Shown here in pieces: positions 31,132 to 44,973 of a stretch of 64,000 nucleotides of DNA. The stretch's first letter is position 1, and each line of letters opens with the position of its first letter. The translations under genes and the position numbers were made by a program. Origin of the DNA: Phytophthora hibernalis (taxonomy: Eukaryota > Oomycota > Peronosporomycetes > Peronosporales > Peronosporaceae); assembly GCA_012656075.1 (NCBI GenBank), contig JAAKBF010000014.1:1-64000 (forward strand). The letters run 5' to 3'. The notes below the pieces were generated by a model. It was not told the DNA's origin. It ran no database searches and saw nothing but the letters and a program-made list of their open reading frames with translations.

Positions 31132-32897
31132 TAGTTTAAATGGCTCGACGAGTAGATGTCCTGAAGATCGGCCGGGACAATGGACTTGTCGACTGACGTC
31201 TTAATGAACTTGGCGAGTTTCTCGAAGCGTCGGAAGAGTTCGCACTGGCCTACTTCGTGTACTTGCTTGCACAACTTGCAGCGTCGGCGCCAAAAGTGTT
31301 CCTCGTGACCTGCTGCTCCGCAGGCTCCCCACGGACCGTATGCCTTCCGCTCTCGAGACCCGTCTCGCCGATTAGCTTGTCCTTTGGGATTCGACGAGTT
31401 CTGCTGGTATCGGTTGGTGTCTCCAGTCGTATTACCGGCGTCGATGTAGTCCGAGTCTTCTTCAGTGTCTTGGTCGAGGACTTCGCTCGCATCGCTTTTC
31501 CATTCGACGAGTCATAGAGGTCGGTATTTGCTGTAGCTCGGCGAGTGTCGAGTGCCGTCCACAGGTCGTCGATCGACGCATCTGCTAGCGTAACTCGGCG
31601 ACTGTTGTCCTCACCATGTCGCCCACGACGTTCGTCCTGCTGTTTCTTGGAGTCGACTCGGCGATTTTGTTCTCCCTTCTTCTCATCTCGTTTGGCGTCC
31701 TTACTGCGGTTTGTGCTCAGTCGATCGCGTTGTTTCTTGCGCTTTGCACCGAGTAAGCGCTGGTTGATCACCTTCTCGACCTTCGTAATATCGCTGAGTC
31801 GTTGTGGGTAGAGCAGATGCAGATCCATGATGTCGTCGTCTCCGCAATTAAGAAGGAAATGTTCGACGTAGTCGGCGGCGTAAACTCCACCCGTCTCGTA
31901 CTGGATGTGTGCGGTTCGCGCGTAGCCATTCACTCGCAGCAAGAAGTCGCAGACATGTTCATTCTCCCTGCGCCTCGCTGAGTAGTAGCGGGCTCGCGCC
32001 GACTGGTCGAATTGCGAACAGTAATAGTCCAGGAAAGCCTCGCTGAGAAGATTCCACTTTCGCTGAGTCTTCTTGGGAAGCTGTCAGAACCACCCCTTAG
32101 CTGCCTTTCCCAGACTCGAGAATGGTTCACACCACTCATCTTGCCGTTTGCACGTCCCCTTCATCTCGTAGATGAAGCGTATGATCCATTGTAACGCATC
32201 TTCCGACCGGTAGCGCTTCCCGTCAAAGGTCATGATCTTCTCAAGCGGCGCTTGCATCCTAATTCCCAAGACTTGTCCTCGGTCGCTTTCAGCCCCATCG
32301 AAGCTGAGCTGACGAATGTGGTCATGTGGCGACTCATCGACATCGCGGTGCCCAGGGTAATCGTCTTCATCGCTGAGTTGATCATCCCTCTAGGGGCTGC
32401 AAGTGCTGCAGCGTCCGATCGGATCAGGCGACGGAGCTCGGCGGCTTTTTCGGCAGTGATGAATTCTGCCATCGGGGGTCGAGCTGGCTGATCGCTGGCC
32501 TTCTTCGGAGTTTTGCATGTGCGAGTCGGCGAAATACGGTGTTCCCTCAGTGCCCCGGAATACGCCACGCTTCGTCTCGGGTGTCTTTGGCAACGGAACT
32601 TTCGCTGGGTCTTCACTCGGCTCGGGGAAGACGTACGGCTCAGTGACGTACGGTTGTGGTGGAGCCGATTTGGTCTCGTCGGTTTCTTCAGCTCGGCGAG
32701 CCTTGGGTAATTGTCCGTTTGGTCCACCTTGCATCCCAAACAAGTCTTTCAACTTGCGCTTCCATCTCATCAGCTCGACGCCGACCGTGTGCACACTCCA
32801 ATATGTCAGCGCCGGGTTCGATGGTTTATGGCCGCACCGGTATCCCATCGCTCGGAGTAATATCGCCGTGTCCTCGACGAGTTGGTCCATCGTTTGG
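30885..32897 (-). repeat. Array unit 1 (2,013 bp)
   Basis: Joined on its left to the protease. Has T in GCCTTTCCCAG, a one-C-shorter run in CATCCCTCTAGG, five G before TCGAGC, and the private AATTCCCAAG. Confidence 0.95.
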
Positions 32898-34911
32898 AGA
32901 TCATCGATCGCTGAGTTCGGTCCATACTTCCAATCGCTCGGTCTTCGTCTTCGTTCGACTCGCCGAGCCCACTATTCTCGTCCACATCCGCTCGTCCGCT
33001 CTCTTCATCCCTCTCATTCTCACTCCACTCTTCGGGCCGTTCCGCTTCCCCAACAAAAACAAACACGTAGTTTGCTTCGACTGCTGGTTCTGCTGACTGT
33101 GGCAGCCCGTTGTTGTCCAACCCAGTCATGGTTGGCGAGCCCACTAGTTTAAATGGCTCGACGAGTAGATGTCCTGAAGATCGGCCGGGACAATGGACTT
33201 GTCGACTGACGTCTTAATGAACTTGGCGAGTTTCTCGAAGCGTCGGAAGAGTTCGCACTGGCCTACTTCGTGTACTTGCTTGCACAACTTGCAGCGTCGG
33301 CGCCAAAAGTGTTCCTCGTGACCTGCTGCTCCGCAGGCTCCCCACGGACCGTATGCCTTCCGCTCTCGAGACCCGTCTCGCCGATTAGCTTGTCCTTTGG
33401 GATTCGACGAGTTCTGCTGGTATCGGTTGGTGTCTCCAGTCGTATTACCGGCGTCGATGTAGTCCGAGTCTTCTTCAGTGTCTTGGTCGAGGACTTCGCT
33501 CGCATCGCTTTTCCATTCGACGAGTCATAGAGGTCGGTATTTGCTGTAGCTCGGCGAGTGTCGAGTGCCGTCCACAGGTCGTCGATCGACGCATCTGCTA
33601 GCGTAACTCGGCGACTGTTGTCCTCACCATGTCGCCCACGACGTTCGTCCTGCTGTTTCTTGGAGTCGACTCGGCGATTTTGTTCTCCCTTCTTCTCATC
33701 TCGTTTGGCGTCCTTACTGCGGTTTGTGCTCAGTCGATCGCGTTGTTTCTTGCGCTTTGCACCGAGTAAGCGCTGGTTGATCACCTTCTCGACCTTCGTA
33801 ATATCGCTGAGTCGTTGTGGGTAGAGCAGATGCAGATCCATGATGTCGTCGTCTCCGCAATTAAGAAGGAAATGTTCGACGTAGTCGGCGGCGTAAACTC
33901 CACCCGTCTCGTACTGGATGTGTGCGGTTCGCGCGTAGCCATTCACTCGCAGCAAGAAGTCGCAGACATGTTCATTCTCCCTGCGCCTCGCTGAGTAGTA
34001 GCGGGCTCGCGCCGACTGGTCGAATTGCGAACAGTAATAGTCCAGGAAAGCCTCGCTGAGAAGATTCCACTTTCGCTGAGTCTTCTTGGGAAGCTGTTAG
34101 AACCACCCCTTAGCTGCCTTGCCCAGACTCGAGAATGGTTCACACCACTCATCTTGCCGTTTGCACGTCCCCTTCATCTCGTAGATGAAGCGTATGATCC
34201 ATTGTAACGCATCTTCCGACCGGTAGCGCTTCCCGTCAAAGGTCATGATCTTCTCAAGCGGCGCTTGCATCCTAATTTCCAAGACTTGTCCTCGGTCGCT
34301 TTCAGCCCCATCGAAGCTGAGCTGACGAATGTGGTCATGTGGCGACTCATCGACATCGCGGTGCCCAGGGTAATCGTCTTCATCGCTGAGTTGATCATCC
34401 CCTCTAGGGGCTGCAAGTGCTGCAGCGTCCGATCGGATCAGGCGACGGAGCTCGGCGGCTTTTTCGGCAGTGATGAATTCTGCCATCGGGGGTCGAGCTG
34501 GCTGATCGCTGGCCTTCTTCGGAGTTTTGCATGTGCGAGTCGGCGAAATACGGTGTTCCCTCAGTGCCCCGGAATACGCCACGCTTCGTCTCGGGTGTCT
34601 TTGGCAACGGAACTTTCGCTGGGTCTTCACTCGGCTCGGGGAAGACGTACGGCTCAGTGACGTACGGTTGTGGTGGAGCCGATTTGGTCTCGTCGGTTTC
34701 TTCAGCTCGGCGAGCCTTGGGTAATTGTCCGTTTGGTCCACCTTGCATCCCAAACAAGTCTTTCAACTTGCGCTTCCATCTCATCAGCTCGACGCCGACC
34801 GTGTGCACACTCCAATATGTCAGCGCCGGGTTCGATGGTTTATGGCCGCACCGGTATCCCATCGCTCGGAGTAATATCGCCGTGTCCTCGACGAGTTGGT
34901 CCATCGTTTGG
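32898..34911 (-). repeat. Array unit 2 (2,014 bp)
   Basis: Has G in GCCTTGCCCAG and a private GCTGTTAGAACC, which turns the shared gag TGA stop into TAA; five G before TCGAGC. Its gag middle frame is open over 218 codons. Confidence 0.95.
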
Positions 34912-36924
34912 AGATCATCGATCGCTGAGTTCGGTCCATACTTCCAATCGCTCGGTCTTCGTCTTCGTTCGACTCGCCGAGCCCACTATTCTCGTCCACA
35001 TCCGCTCGTCCGCTCTCTTCATCCCTCTCATTCTCACTCCACTCTTCGGGCCGTTCCGCTTCCCCAACAAAAACAAACACGTAGTTTGCTTCGACTGCTG
35101 GTTCTGCTGACTGTGGCAGCCCGTTGTTGTCCAACCCAGTCATGGTTGGCGAGCCCACTAGTTTAAATGGCTCGACGAGTAGATGTCCTGAAGATCGGCC
35201 GGGACAATGGACTTGTCGACTGACGTCTTAATGAACTTGGCGAGTTTCTCGAAGCGTCGGAAGAGTTCGCACTGGCCTACTTCGTGTACTTGCTTGCACA
35301 ACTTGCAGCGTCGGCGCCAAAAGTGTTCCTCGTGACCTGCTGCTCCGCAGGCTCCCCACGGACCGTATGCCTTCCGCTCTCGAGACCCGTCTCGCCGATT
35401 AGCTTGTCCTTTGGGATTCGACGAGTTCTGCTGGTATCGGTTGGTGTCTCCAGTCGTATTACCGGCGTCGATGTAGTCCGAGTCTTCTTCAGTGTCTTGG
35501 TCGAGGACTTCGCTCGCATCGCTTTTCCATTCGACGAGTCATAGAGGTCGGTATTTGCTGTAGCTCGGCGAGTGTCGAGTGCCGTCCACAGGTCGTCGAT
35601 CGACGCATCTGCTAGCGTAACTCGGCGACTGTTGTCCTCACCATGTCGCCCACGACGTTCGTCCTGCTGTTTCTTGGAGTCGACTCGGCGATTTTGTTCT
35701 CCCTTCTTCTCATCTCGTTTGGCGTCCTTACTGCGGTTTGTGCTCAGTCGATCGCGTTGTTTCTTGCGCTTTGCACCGAGTAAGCGCTGGTTGATCACCT
35801 TCTCGACCTTCGTAATATCGCTGAGTCGTTGTGGGTAGAGCAGATGCAGATCCATGATGTCGTCGTCTCCGCAATTAAGAAGGAAATGTTCGACGTAGTC
35901 GGCGGCGTAAACTCCACCCGTCTCGTACTGGATGTGTGCGGTTCGCGCGTAGCCATTCACTCGCAGCAAGAAGTCGCAGACATGTTCATTCTCCCTGCGC
36001 CTCGCTGAGTAGTAGCGGGCTCGCGCCGACTGGTCGAATTGCGAACAGTAATAGTCCAGGAAAGCCTCGCTGAGAAGATTCCACTTTCGCTGAGTCTTCT
36101 TGGGAAGCTGTCAGAACCACCCCTTAGCTGCCTTGCCCAGACTCGAGAATGGTTCACACCACTCATCTTGCCGTTTGCACGTCCCCTTCATCTCGTAGAT
36201 GAAGCGTATGATCCATTGTAACGCATCTTCCGACCGGTAGCGCTTCCCGTCAAAGGTCATGATCTTCTCAAGCGGCGCTTGCATCCTAATTTCCAAGACT
36301 TGTCCTCGGTCGCTTTCAGCCCCATCGAAGCTGAGCTGACGAATGTGGTCATGTGGCGACTCATCGACATCGCGGTGCCCAGGGTAATCGTCTTCATCGC
36401 TGAGTTGATCATCCCCTCTAGGGGCTGCAAGTGCTGCAGCGTCCGATCGGATCAGGCGACGGAGCTCGGCGGCTTTTTCGGCAGTGATGAATTCTGCCAT
36501 CGGGGTCGAGCTGGCTGATCGCTGGCCTTCTTCGGAGTTTTGCATGTGCGAGTCGGCGAAATACGGTGTTCCCTCAGTGCCCCGGAATACGCCACGCTTC
36601 GTCTCGGGTGTCTTTGGCAACGGAACTTTCGCTGGGTCTTCACTCGGCTCGGGGAAGACGTACGGCTCAGTGACGTACGGTTGTGGTGGAGCCGATTTGG
36701 TCTCGTCGGTTTCTTCAGCTCGGCGAGCCTTGGGTAATTGTCCGTTTGGTCCACCTTGCATCCCAAACAAGTCTTTCAACTTGCGCTTCCATCTCATCAG
36801 CTCGACGCCGACCGTGTGCACACTCCAATATGTCAGCGCCGGGTTCGATGGTTTATGGCCGCACCGGTATCCCATCGCTCGGAGTAATATCGCCGTGTCC
36901 TCGACGAGTTGGTCCATCGTTTGG
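34912..36924 (-). repeat. Array unit 3 (2,013 bp)
   Basis: Has G in GCCTTGCCCAG and four G before TCGAGC, which fuses two gag frames into 268 codons up to the shared stop. Confidence 0.95.
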
Positions 36925-38935
36925 AGATCATCGATCGCTGAGTTCGGTCCATACTTCCAATCGCTCGGTCTTCGTCTTCGTTCGACTCGCCGAGCCCACT
37001 ATTCTCGTCCACATCCGCTCGTCCGCTCTCTTCATCCCTCTCATTCTCACTCCACTCTTCGGGCCGTTCCGCTTCCCCAACAAAAACAAACACGTAGTTT
37101 GCTTCGACTGCTGGTTCTGCTGACTGTGGCAGCCCGTTGTTGTCCAACCCAGTCATGGTTGGCGAGCCCACTAGTTTAAATGGCTCGACGAGTAGATGTC
37201 CTGAAGATCGGCCGGGACAATGGACTTGTCGACTGACGTCTTAATGAACTTGGCGAGTTTCTCGAAGCGTCGGAAGAGTTCGCACTGGCCTACTTCGTGT
37301 ACTTGCTTGCACAACTTGCAGCGTCGGCGCCAAAAGTGTTCCTCGTGACCTGCTGCTCCGCAGGCTCCCCACGGACCGTATGCCTTCCGCTCTCGAGACC
37401 CGTCTCGCCGATTAGCTTGTCCTTTGGGATTCGACGAGTTCTGCTGGTATCGGTTGGTGTCTCCAGTCGTATTACCGGCGTCGATGTAGTCCGAGTCTTC
37501 TTCAGTGTCTTGGTCGAGGACTTCGCTCGCATCGCTTTTCCATTCGACGAGTCATAGAGGTCGGTATTTGCTGTAGCTCGGCGAGTGTCGAGTGCCGTCC
37601 ACAGGTCGTCGATCGACGCATCTGCTAGCGTAACTCGGCGACTGTTGTCCTCACCATGTCGCCCACGACGTTCGTCCTGCTGTTTCTTGGAGTCGACTCG
37701 GCGATTTTGTTCTCCCTTCTTCTCATCTCGTTTGGCGTCCTTACTGCGGTTTGTGCTCAGTCGATCGCGTTGTTTCTTGCGCTTTGCACCGAGTAAGCGC
37801 TGGTTGATCACCTTCTCGACCTTCGTAATATCGCTGAGTCGTTGTGGGTAGAGCAGATGCAGATCCATGATGTCGTCGTCTCCGCAATTAAGAAGGAAAT
37901 GTTCGACGTAGTCGGCGGCGTAAACTCCACCCGTCTCGTACTGGATGTGTGCGGTTCGCGCGTAGCCATTCACTCGCAGCAAGAAGTCGCAGACATGTTC
38001 ATTCTCCCTGCGCCTCGCTGAGTAGTAGCGGGCTCGCGCCGACTGGTCGAATTGCGAACAGTAATAGTCCAGGAAAGCCTCGCTGAGAAGATTCCACTTT
38101 CGCTGAGTCTTCTTGGGAAGCTGTCAGAACCACCCCTTAGCTGCCTTGCCCAGACTCGAGAATGGTTCACACCACTCATCTTGCCGTTTGCACGTCCCCT
38201 TCATCTCGTAGATGAAGCGTATGATCCATTGTAACGCATCTTCCGACCGGTAGCGCTTCCCGTCAAAGGTCATGATCTTCTCAAGCGGCGCTTGCATCCT
38301 AATTTCAAGACTTGTCCTCGGTCGCTTTCAGCCCCATCGAAGCTGAGCTGACGAATGTGGTCATGTGGCGACTCATCGACATCGCGGTGCCCAGGGTAAT
38401 CGTCTTCATCGCTGAGTTGATCATCCCCTCTAGGGGCTGCAAGTGCTGCAGCGTCCGATCGGATCAGGCGACGGAGCTCGGCGGCTTTTTCGGCAGTGAT
38501 GAATTCTGCCATCGGGGTCGAGCTGGCTGATCGCTGGCCTTCTTCGGAGTTTGCATGTGCGAGTCGGCGAAATACGGTGTTCCCTCAGTGCCCCGGAATA
38601 CGCCACGCTTCGTCTCGGGTGTCTTTGGCAACGGAACTTTCGCTGGGTCTTCACTCGGCTCGGGGAAGACGTACGGCTCAGTGACGTACGGTTGTGGTGG
38701 AGCCGATTTGGTCTCGTCGGTTTCTTCAGCTCGGCGAGCCTTGGGTAATTGTCCGTTTGGTCCACCTTGCATCCCAAACAAGTCTTTCAACTTGCGCTTC
38801 CATCTCATCAGCTCGACGCCGACCGTGTGCACACTCCAATATGTCAGCGCCGGGTTCGATGGTTTATGGCCGCACCGGTATCCCATCGCTCGGAGTAATA
38901 TCGCCGTGTCCTCGACGAGTTGGTCCATCGTTTGG
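36925..38935 (-). repeat. Array unit 4 (2,011 bp)
   Basis: Has G in GCCTTGCCCAG, four G before TCGAGC, the shorter AATTTCAAG and a private one-T loss in GAGTTTGCATG. Confidence 0.95.
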
Positions 38936-40948
38936 AGATCATCGATCGCTGAGTTCGGTCCATACTTCCAATCGCTCGGTCTTCGTCTTCGTTCGACTCG
39001 CCGAGCCCACTATTCTCGTCCACATCCGCTCGTCCGCTCTCTTCATCCCTCTCATTCTCACTCCACTCTTCGGGCCGTTCCGCTTCCCCAACAAAAACAA
39101 ACACGTAGTTTGCTTCGACTGCTGGTTCTGCTGACTGTGGCAGCCCGTTGTTGTCCAACCCAGTCATGGTTGGCGAGCCCACTAGTTTAAATGGCTCGAC
39201 GAGTAGATGTCCTGAAGATCGGCCGGGACAATGGACTTGTCGACTGACGTCTTAATGAACTTGGCGAGTTTCTCGAAGCGTCGGAAGAGTTCGCACTGGC
39301 CTACTTCGTGTACTTGCTTGCACAACTTGCAGCGTCGGCGCCAAAAGTGTTCCTCGTGACCTGCTGCTCCGCAGGCTCCCCACGGACCGTATGCCTTCCG
39401 CTCTCGAGACCCGTCTCGCCGATTAGCTTGTCCTTTGGGATTCGACGAGTTCTGCTGGTATCGGTTGGTGTCTCCAGTCGTATTACCGGCGTCGATGTAG
39501 TCCGAGTCTTCTTCAGTGTCTTGGTCGAGGACTTCGCTCGCATCGCTTTTCCATTCGACGAGTCATAGAGGTCGGTATTTGCTGTAGCTCGGCGAGTGTC
39601 GAGTGCCGTCCACAGGTCGTCGATCGACGCATCTGCTAGCGTAACTCGGCGACTGTTGTCCTCACCATGTCGCCCACGACGTTCGTCCTGCTGTTTCTTG
39701 GAGTCGACTCGGCGATTTTGTTCTCCCTTCTTCTCATCTCGTTTGGCGTCCTTACTGCGGTTTGTGCTCAGTCGATCGCGTTGTTTCTTGCGCTTTGCAC
39801 CGAGTAAGCGCTGGTTGATCACCTTCTCGACCTTCGTAATATCGCTGAGTCGTTGTGGGTAGAGCAGATGCAGATCCATGATGTCGTCGTCTCCGCAATT
39901 AAGAAGGAAATGTTCGACGTAGTCGGCGGCGTAAACTCCACCCGTCTCGTACTGGATGTGTGCGGTTCGCGCGTAGCCATTCACTCGCAGCAAGAAGTCG
40001 CAGACATGTTCATTCTCCCTGCGCCTCGCTGAGTAGTAGCGGGCTCGCGCCGACTGGTCGAATTGCGAACAGTAATAGTCCAGGAAAGCCTCGCTGAGAA
40101 GATTCCACTTTCGCTGAGTCTTCTTGGGAAGCTGTCAGAACCACCCCTTAGCTGCCTTTCCCAGACTCGAGAATGGTTCACACCACTCATCTTGCCGTTT
40201 GCACGTCCCCTTCATCTCGTAGATGAAGCGTATGATCCATTGTAACGCATCTTCCGACCGGTAGCGCTTCCCGTCAAAGGTCATGATCTTCTCAAGCGGC
40301 GCTTGCATCCTAATTTCAAGACTTGTCCTCGGTCGCTTTCAGCCCCATCGAAGCTGAGCTGACGAATGTGGTCATGTGGCGACTCATCGACATCGCGGTG
40401 CCCAGGGTAATCGTCTTCATCGCTGAGTTGATCATCCCCTCTAGGGGCTGCAAGTGCTGCAGCGTCCGATCGGATCAGGCGACGGAGCTCGGCGGCTTTT
40501 TCGGCAGTGATGAATTCTGCCATCGGGGGTCGAGCTGGCTGATCGCTGGCCTTCTTCGGAGTTTTGCATGTGCGAGTCGGCGAAATACGGTGTTCCCTCA
40601 GTGCCCCGGAATACGCCACGCTTCGTCTCGGGTGTCTTTGGCAACGGAACTTTCGCTGGGTCTTCACTCGGCTCGGGGAAGACGTACGGCTCAGTGACGT
40701 ACGGTTGTGGTGGAGCCGATTTGGTCTCGTCGGTTTCTTCAGCTCGGCGAGCCTTGGGTAATTGTCCGTTTGGTCCACCTTGCATCCCAAACAAGTCTTT
40801 CAACTTGCGCTTCCATCTCATCAGCTCGACGCCGACCGTGTGCACACTCCAATATGTCAGCGCCGGGTTCGATGGTTTATGGCCGCACCGGTATCCCATC
40901 GCTCGGAGTAATATCGCCGTGTCCTCGACGAGTTGGTCCATCGTTTGG
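38936..40948 (-). repeat. Array unit 5 (2,013 bp)
   Basis: Has T in GCCTTTCCCAG, five G before TCGAGC and the shorter AATTTCAAG shared with units 4 and 6. Confidence 0.95.
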
Positions 40949-42960
40949 AGATCATCGATCGCTGAGTTCGGTCCATACTTCCAATCGCTCGGTCTTCGTC
41001 TTCGTTCGACTCGCCGAGCCCACTATTCTCGTCCACATCCGCTCGTCCGCTCTCTTCATCCCTCTCATTCTCACTCCACTCTTCGGGCCGTTCCGCTTCC
41101 CCAACAAAAACAAACACGTAGTTTGCTTCGACTGCTGGTTCTGCTGACTGTGGCAGCCCGTTGTTGTCCAACCCAGTCATGGTTGGCGAGCCCACTAGTT
41201 TAAATGGCTCGACGAGTAGATGTCCTGAAGATCGGCCGGGACAATGGACTTGTCGACTGACGTCTTAATGAACTTGGCGAGTTTCTCGAAGCGTCGGAAG
41301 AGTTCGCACTGGCCTACTTCGTGTACTTGCTTGCACAACTTGCAGCGTCGGCGCCAAAAGTGTTCCTCGTGACCTGCTGCTCCGCAGGCTCCCCACGGAC
41401 CGTATGCCTTCCGCTCTCGAGACCCGTCTCGCCGATTAGCTTGTCCTTTGGGATTCGACGAGTTCTGCTGGTATCGGTTGGTGTCTCCAGTCGTATTACC
41501 GGCGTCGATGTAGTCCGAGTCTTCTTCAGTGTCTTGGTCGAGGACTTCGCTCGCATCGCTTTTCCATTCGACGAGTCATAGAGGTCGGTATTTGCTGTAG
41601 CTCGGCGAGTGTCGAGTGCCGTCCACAGGTCGTCGATCGACGCATCTGCTAGCGTAACTCGGCGACTGTTGTCCTCACCATGTCGCCCACGACGTTCGTC
41701 CTGCTGTTTCTTGGAGTCGACTCGGCGATTTTGTTCTCCCTTCTTCTCATCTCGTTTGGCGTCCTTACTGCGGTTTGTGCTCAGTCGATCGCGTTGTTTC
41801 TTGCGCTTTGCACCGAGTAAGCGCTGGTTGATCACCTTCTCGACCTTCGTAATATCGCTGAGTCGTTGTGGGTAGAGCAGATGCAGATCCATGATGTCGT
41901 CGTCTCCGCAATTAAGAAGGAAATGTTCGACGTAGTCGGCGGCGTAAACTCCACCCGTCTCGTACTGGATGTGTGCGGTTCGCGCGTAGCCATTCACTCG
42001 CAGCAAGAAGTCGCAGACATGTTCATTCTCCCTGCGCCTCGCTGAGTAGTAGCGGGCTCGCGCCGACTGGTCGAATTGCGAACAGTAATAGTCCAGGAAA
42101 GCCTCGCTGAGAAGATTCCACTTTCGCTGAGTCTTCTTGGGAAGCTGTCAGAACCACCCCTTAGCTGCCTTGCCCAGACTCGAGAATGGTTCACACCACT
42201 CATCTTGCCGTTTGCACGTCCCCTTCATCTCGTAGATGAAGCGTATGATCCATTGTAACGCATCTTCCGACCGGTAGCGCTTCCCGTCAAAGGTCATGAT
42301 CTTCTCAAGCGGCGCTTGCATCCTAATTTCAAGACTTGTCCTCGGTCGCTTTCAGCCCCATCGAAGCTGAGCTGACGAATGTGGTCATGTGGCGACTCAT
42401 CGACATCGCGGTGCCCAGGGTAATCGTCTTCATCGCTGAGTTGATCATCCCCTCTAGGGGCTGCAAGTGCTGCAGCGTCCGATCGGATCAGGCGACGGAG
42501 CTCGGCGGCTTTTTCGGCAGTGATGAATTCTGCCATCGGGGTCGAGCTGGCTGATCGCTGGCCTTCTTCGGAGTTTTGCATGTGCGAGTCGGCGAAATAC
42601 GGTGTTCCCTCAGTGCCCCGGAATACGCCACGCTTCGTCTCGGGTGTCTTTGGCAACGGAACTTTCGCTGGGTCTTCACTCGGCTCGGGGAAGACGTACG
42701 GCTCAGTGACGTACGGTTGTGGTGGAGCCGATTTGGTCTCGTCGGTTTCTTCAGCTCGGCGAGCCTTGGGTAATTGTCCGTTTGGTCCACCTTGCATCCC
42801 AAACAAGTCTTTCAACTTGCGCTTCCATCTCATCAGCTCGACGCCGACCGTGTGCACACTCCAATATGTCAGCGCCGGGTTCGATGGTTTATGGCCGCAC
42901 CGGTATCCCATCGCTCGGAGTAATATCGCCGTGTCCTCGACGAGTTGGTCCATCGTTTGG
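40949..42960 (-). repeat. Array unit 6 (2,012 bp)
   Basis: Has G in GCCTTGCCCAG, four G before TCGAGC and AATTTCAAG. Confidence 0.95.
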
Positions 42961-44973
42961 AGATCATCGATCGCTGAGTTCGGTCCATACTTCCAATCGC
43001 TCGGTCTTCGTCTTCGTTCGACTCGCCGAGCCCACTATTCTCGTCCACATCCGCTCGTCCGCTCTCTTCATCCCTCTCATTCTCACTCCACTCTTCGGGC
43101 CGTTCCGCTTCCCCAACAAAAACAAACACGTAGTTTGCTTCGACTGCTGGTTCTGCTGACTGTGGCAGCCCGTTGTTGTCCAACCCAGTCATGGTTGGCG
43201 AGCCCACTAGTTTAAATGGCTCGACGAGTAGATGTCCTGAAGATCGGCCGGGACAATGGACTTGTCGACTGACGTCTTAATGAACTTGGCGAGTTTCTCG
43301 AAGCGTCGGAAGAGTTCGCACTGGCCTACTTCGTGTACTTGCTTGCACAACTTGCAGCGTCGGCGCCAAAAGTGTTCCTCGTGACCTGCTGCTCCGCAGG
43401 CTCCCCACGGACCGTATGCCTTCCGCTCTCGAGACCCGTCTCGCCGATTAGCTTGTCCTTTGGGATTCGACGAGTTCTGCTGGTATCGGTTGGTGTCTCC
43501 AGTCGTATTACCGGCGTCGATGTAGTCCGAGTCTTCTTCAGTGTCTTGGTCGAGGACTTCGCTCGCATCGCTTTTCCATTCGACGAGTCATAGAGGTCGG
43601 TATTTGCTGTAGCTCGGCGAGTGTCGAGTGCCGTCCACAGGTCGTCGATCGACGCATCTGCTAGCGTAACTCGGCGACTGTTGTCCTCACCATGTCGCCC
43701 ACGACGTTCGTCCTGCTGTTTCTTGGAGTCGACTCGGCGATTTTGTTCTCCCTTCTTCTCATCTCGTTTGGCGTCCTTACTGCGGTTTGTGCTCAGTCGA
43801 TCGCGTTGTTTCTTGCGCTTTGCACCGAGTAAGCGCTGGTTGATCACCTTCTCGACCTTCGTAATATCGCTGAGTCGTTGTGGGTAGAGCAGATGCAGAT
43901 CCATGATGTCGTCGTCTCCGCAATTAAGAAGGAAATGTTCGACGTAGTCGGCGGCGTAAACTCCACCCGTCTCGTACTGGATGTGTGCGGTTCGCGCGTA
44001 GCCATTCACTCGCAGCAAGAAGTCGCAGACATGTTCATTCTCCCTGCGCCTCGCTGAGTAGTAGCGGGCTCGCGCCGACTGGTCGAATTGCGAACAGTAA
44101 TAGTCCAGGAAAGCCTCGCTGAGAAGATTCCACTTTCGCTGAGTCTTCTTGGGAAGCTGTCAGAACCACCCCTTAGCTGCCTTTCCCAGACTCGAGAATG
44201 GTTCACACCACTCATCTTGCCGTTTGCACGTCCCCTTCATCTCGTAGATGAAGCGTATGATCCATTGTAACGCATCTTCCGACCGGTAGCGCTTCCCGTC
44301 AAAGGTCATGATCTTCTCAAGCGGCGCTTGCATCCTAATTTCCAAGACTTGTCCTCGGTCGCTTTCAGCCCCATCGAAGCTGAGCTGACGAATGTGGTCA
44401 TGTGGCGACTCATCGACATCGCGGTGCCCAGGGTAATCGTCTTCATCGCTGAGTTGATCATCCCTCTAGGGGCTGCAAGTGCTGCAGCGTCCGATCGGAT
44501 CAGGCGACGGAGCTCGGCGGCTTTTTCGGCAGTGATGAATTCTGCCATCGGGGGTCGAGCTGGCTGATCGCTGGCCTTCTTCGGAGTTTTGCATGTGCGA
44601 GTCGGCGAAATACGGTGTTCCCTCAGTGCCCCGGAATACGCCACGCTTCGTCTCGGGTGTCTTTGGCAACGGAACTTTCGCTGGGTCTTCACTCGGCTCG
44701 GGGAAGACGTACGGCTCAGTGACGTACGGTTGTGGTGGAGCCGATTTGGTCTCGTCGGTTTCTTCAGCTCGGCGAGCCTTGGGTAATTGTCCGTTTGGTC
44801 CACCTTGCATCCCAAACAAGTCTTTCAACTTGCGCTTCCATCTCATCAGCTCGACGCCGACCGTGTGCACACTCCAATATGTCAGCGCCGGGTTCGATGG
44901 TTTATGGCCGCACCGGTATCCCATCGCTCGGAGTAATATAGCCGTGTCCTCGACGAGTTGGTCCATCGTTTGG
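42961..44973 (-). repeat. Array unit 7 (2,013 bp)
   Basis: Shares with unit 1 the T in GCCTTTCCCAG and the C loss in CATCCCTCTAGG; private change to AATATAGCCGTG. Confidence 0.95.

Noticed and set aside
32517..33152. 211-residue plus-strand ORF recurring in each array unit
   Set aside because: Antisense to gag; it crosses the unit junction and recurs only because the DNA is repeated.
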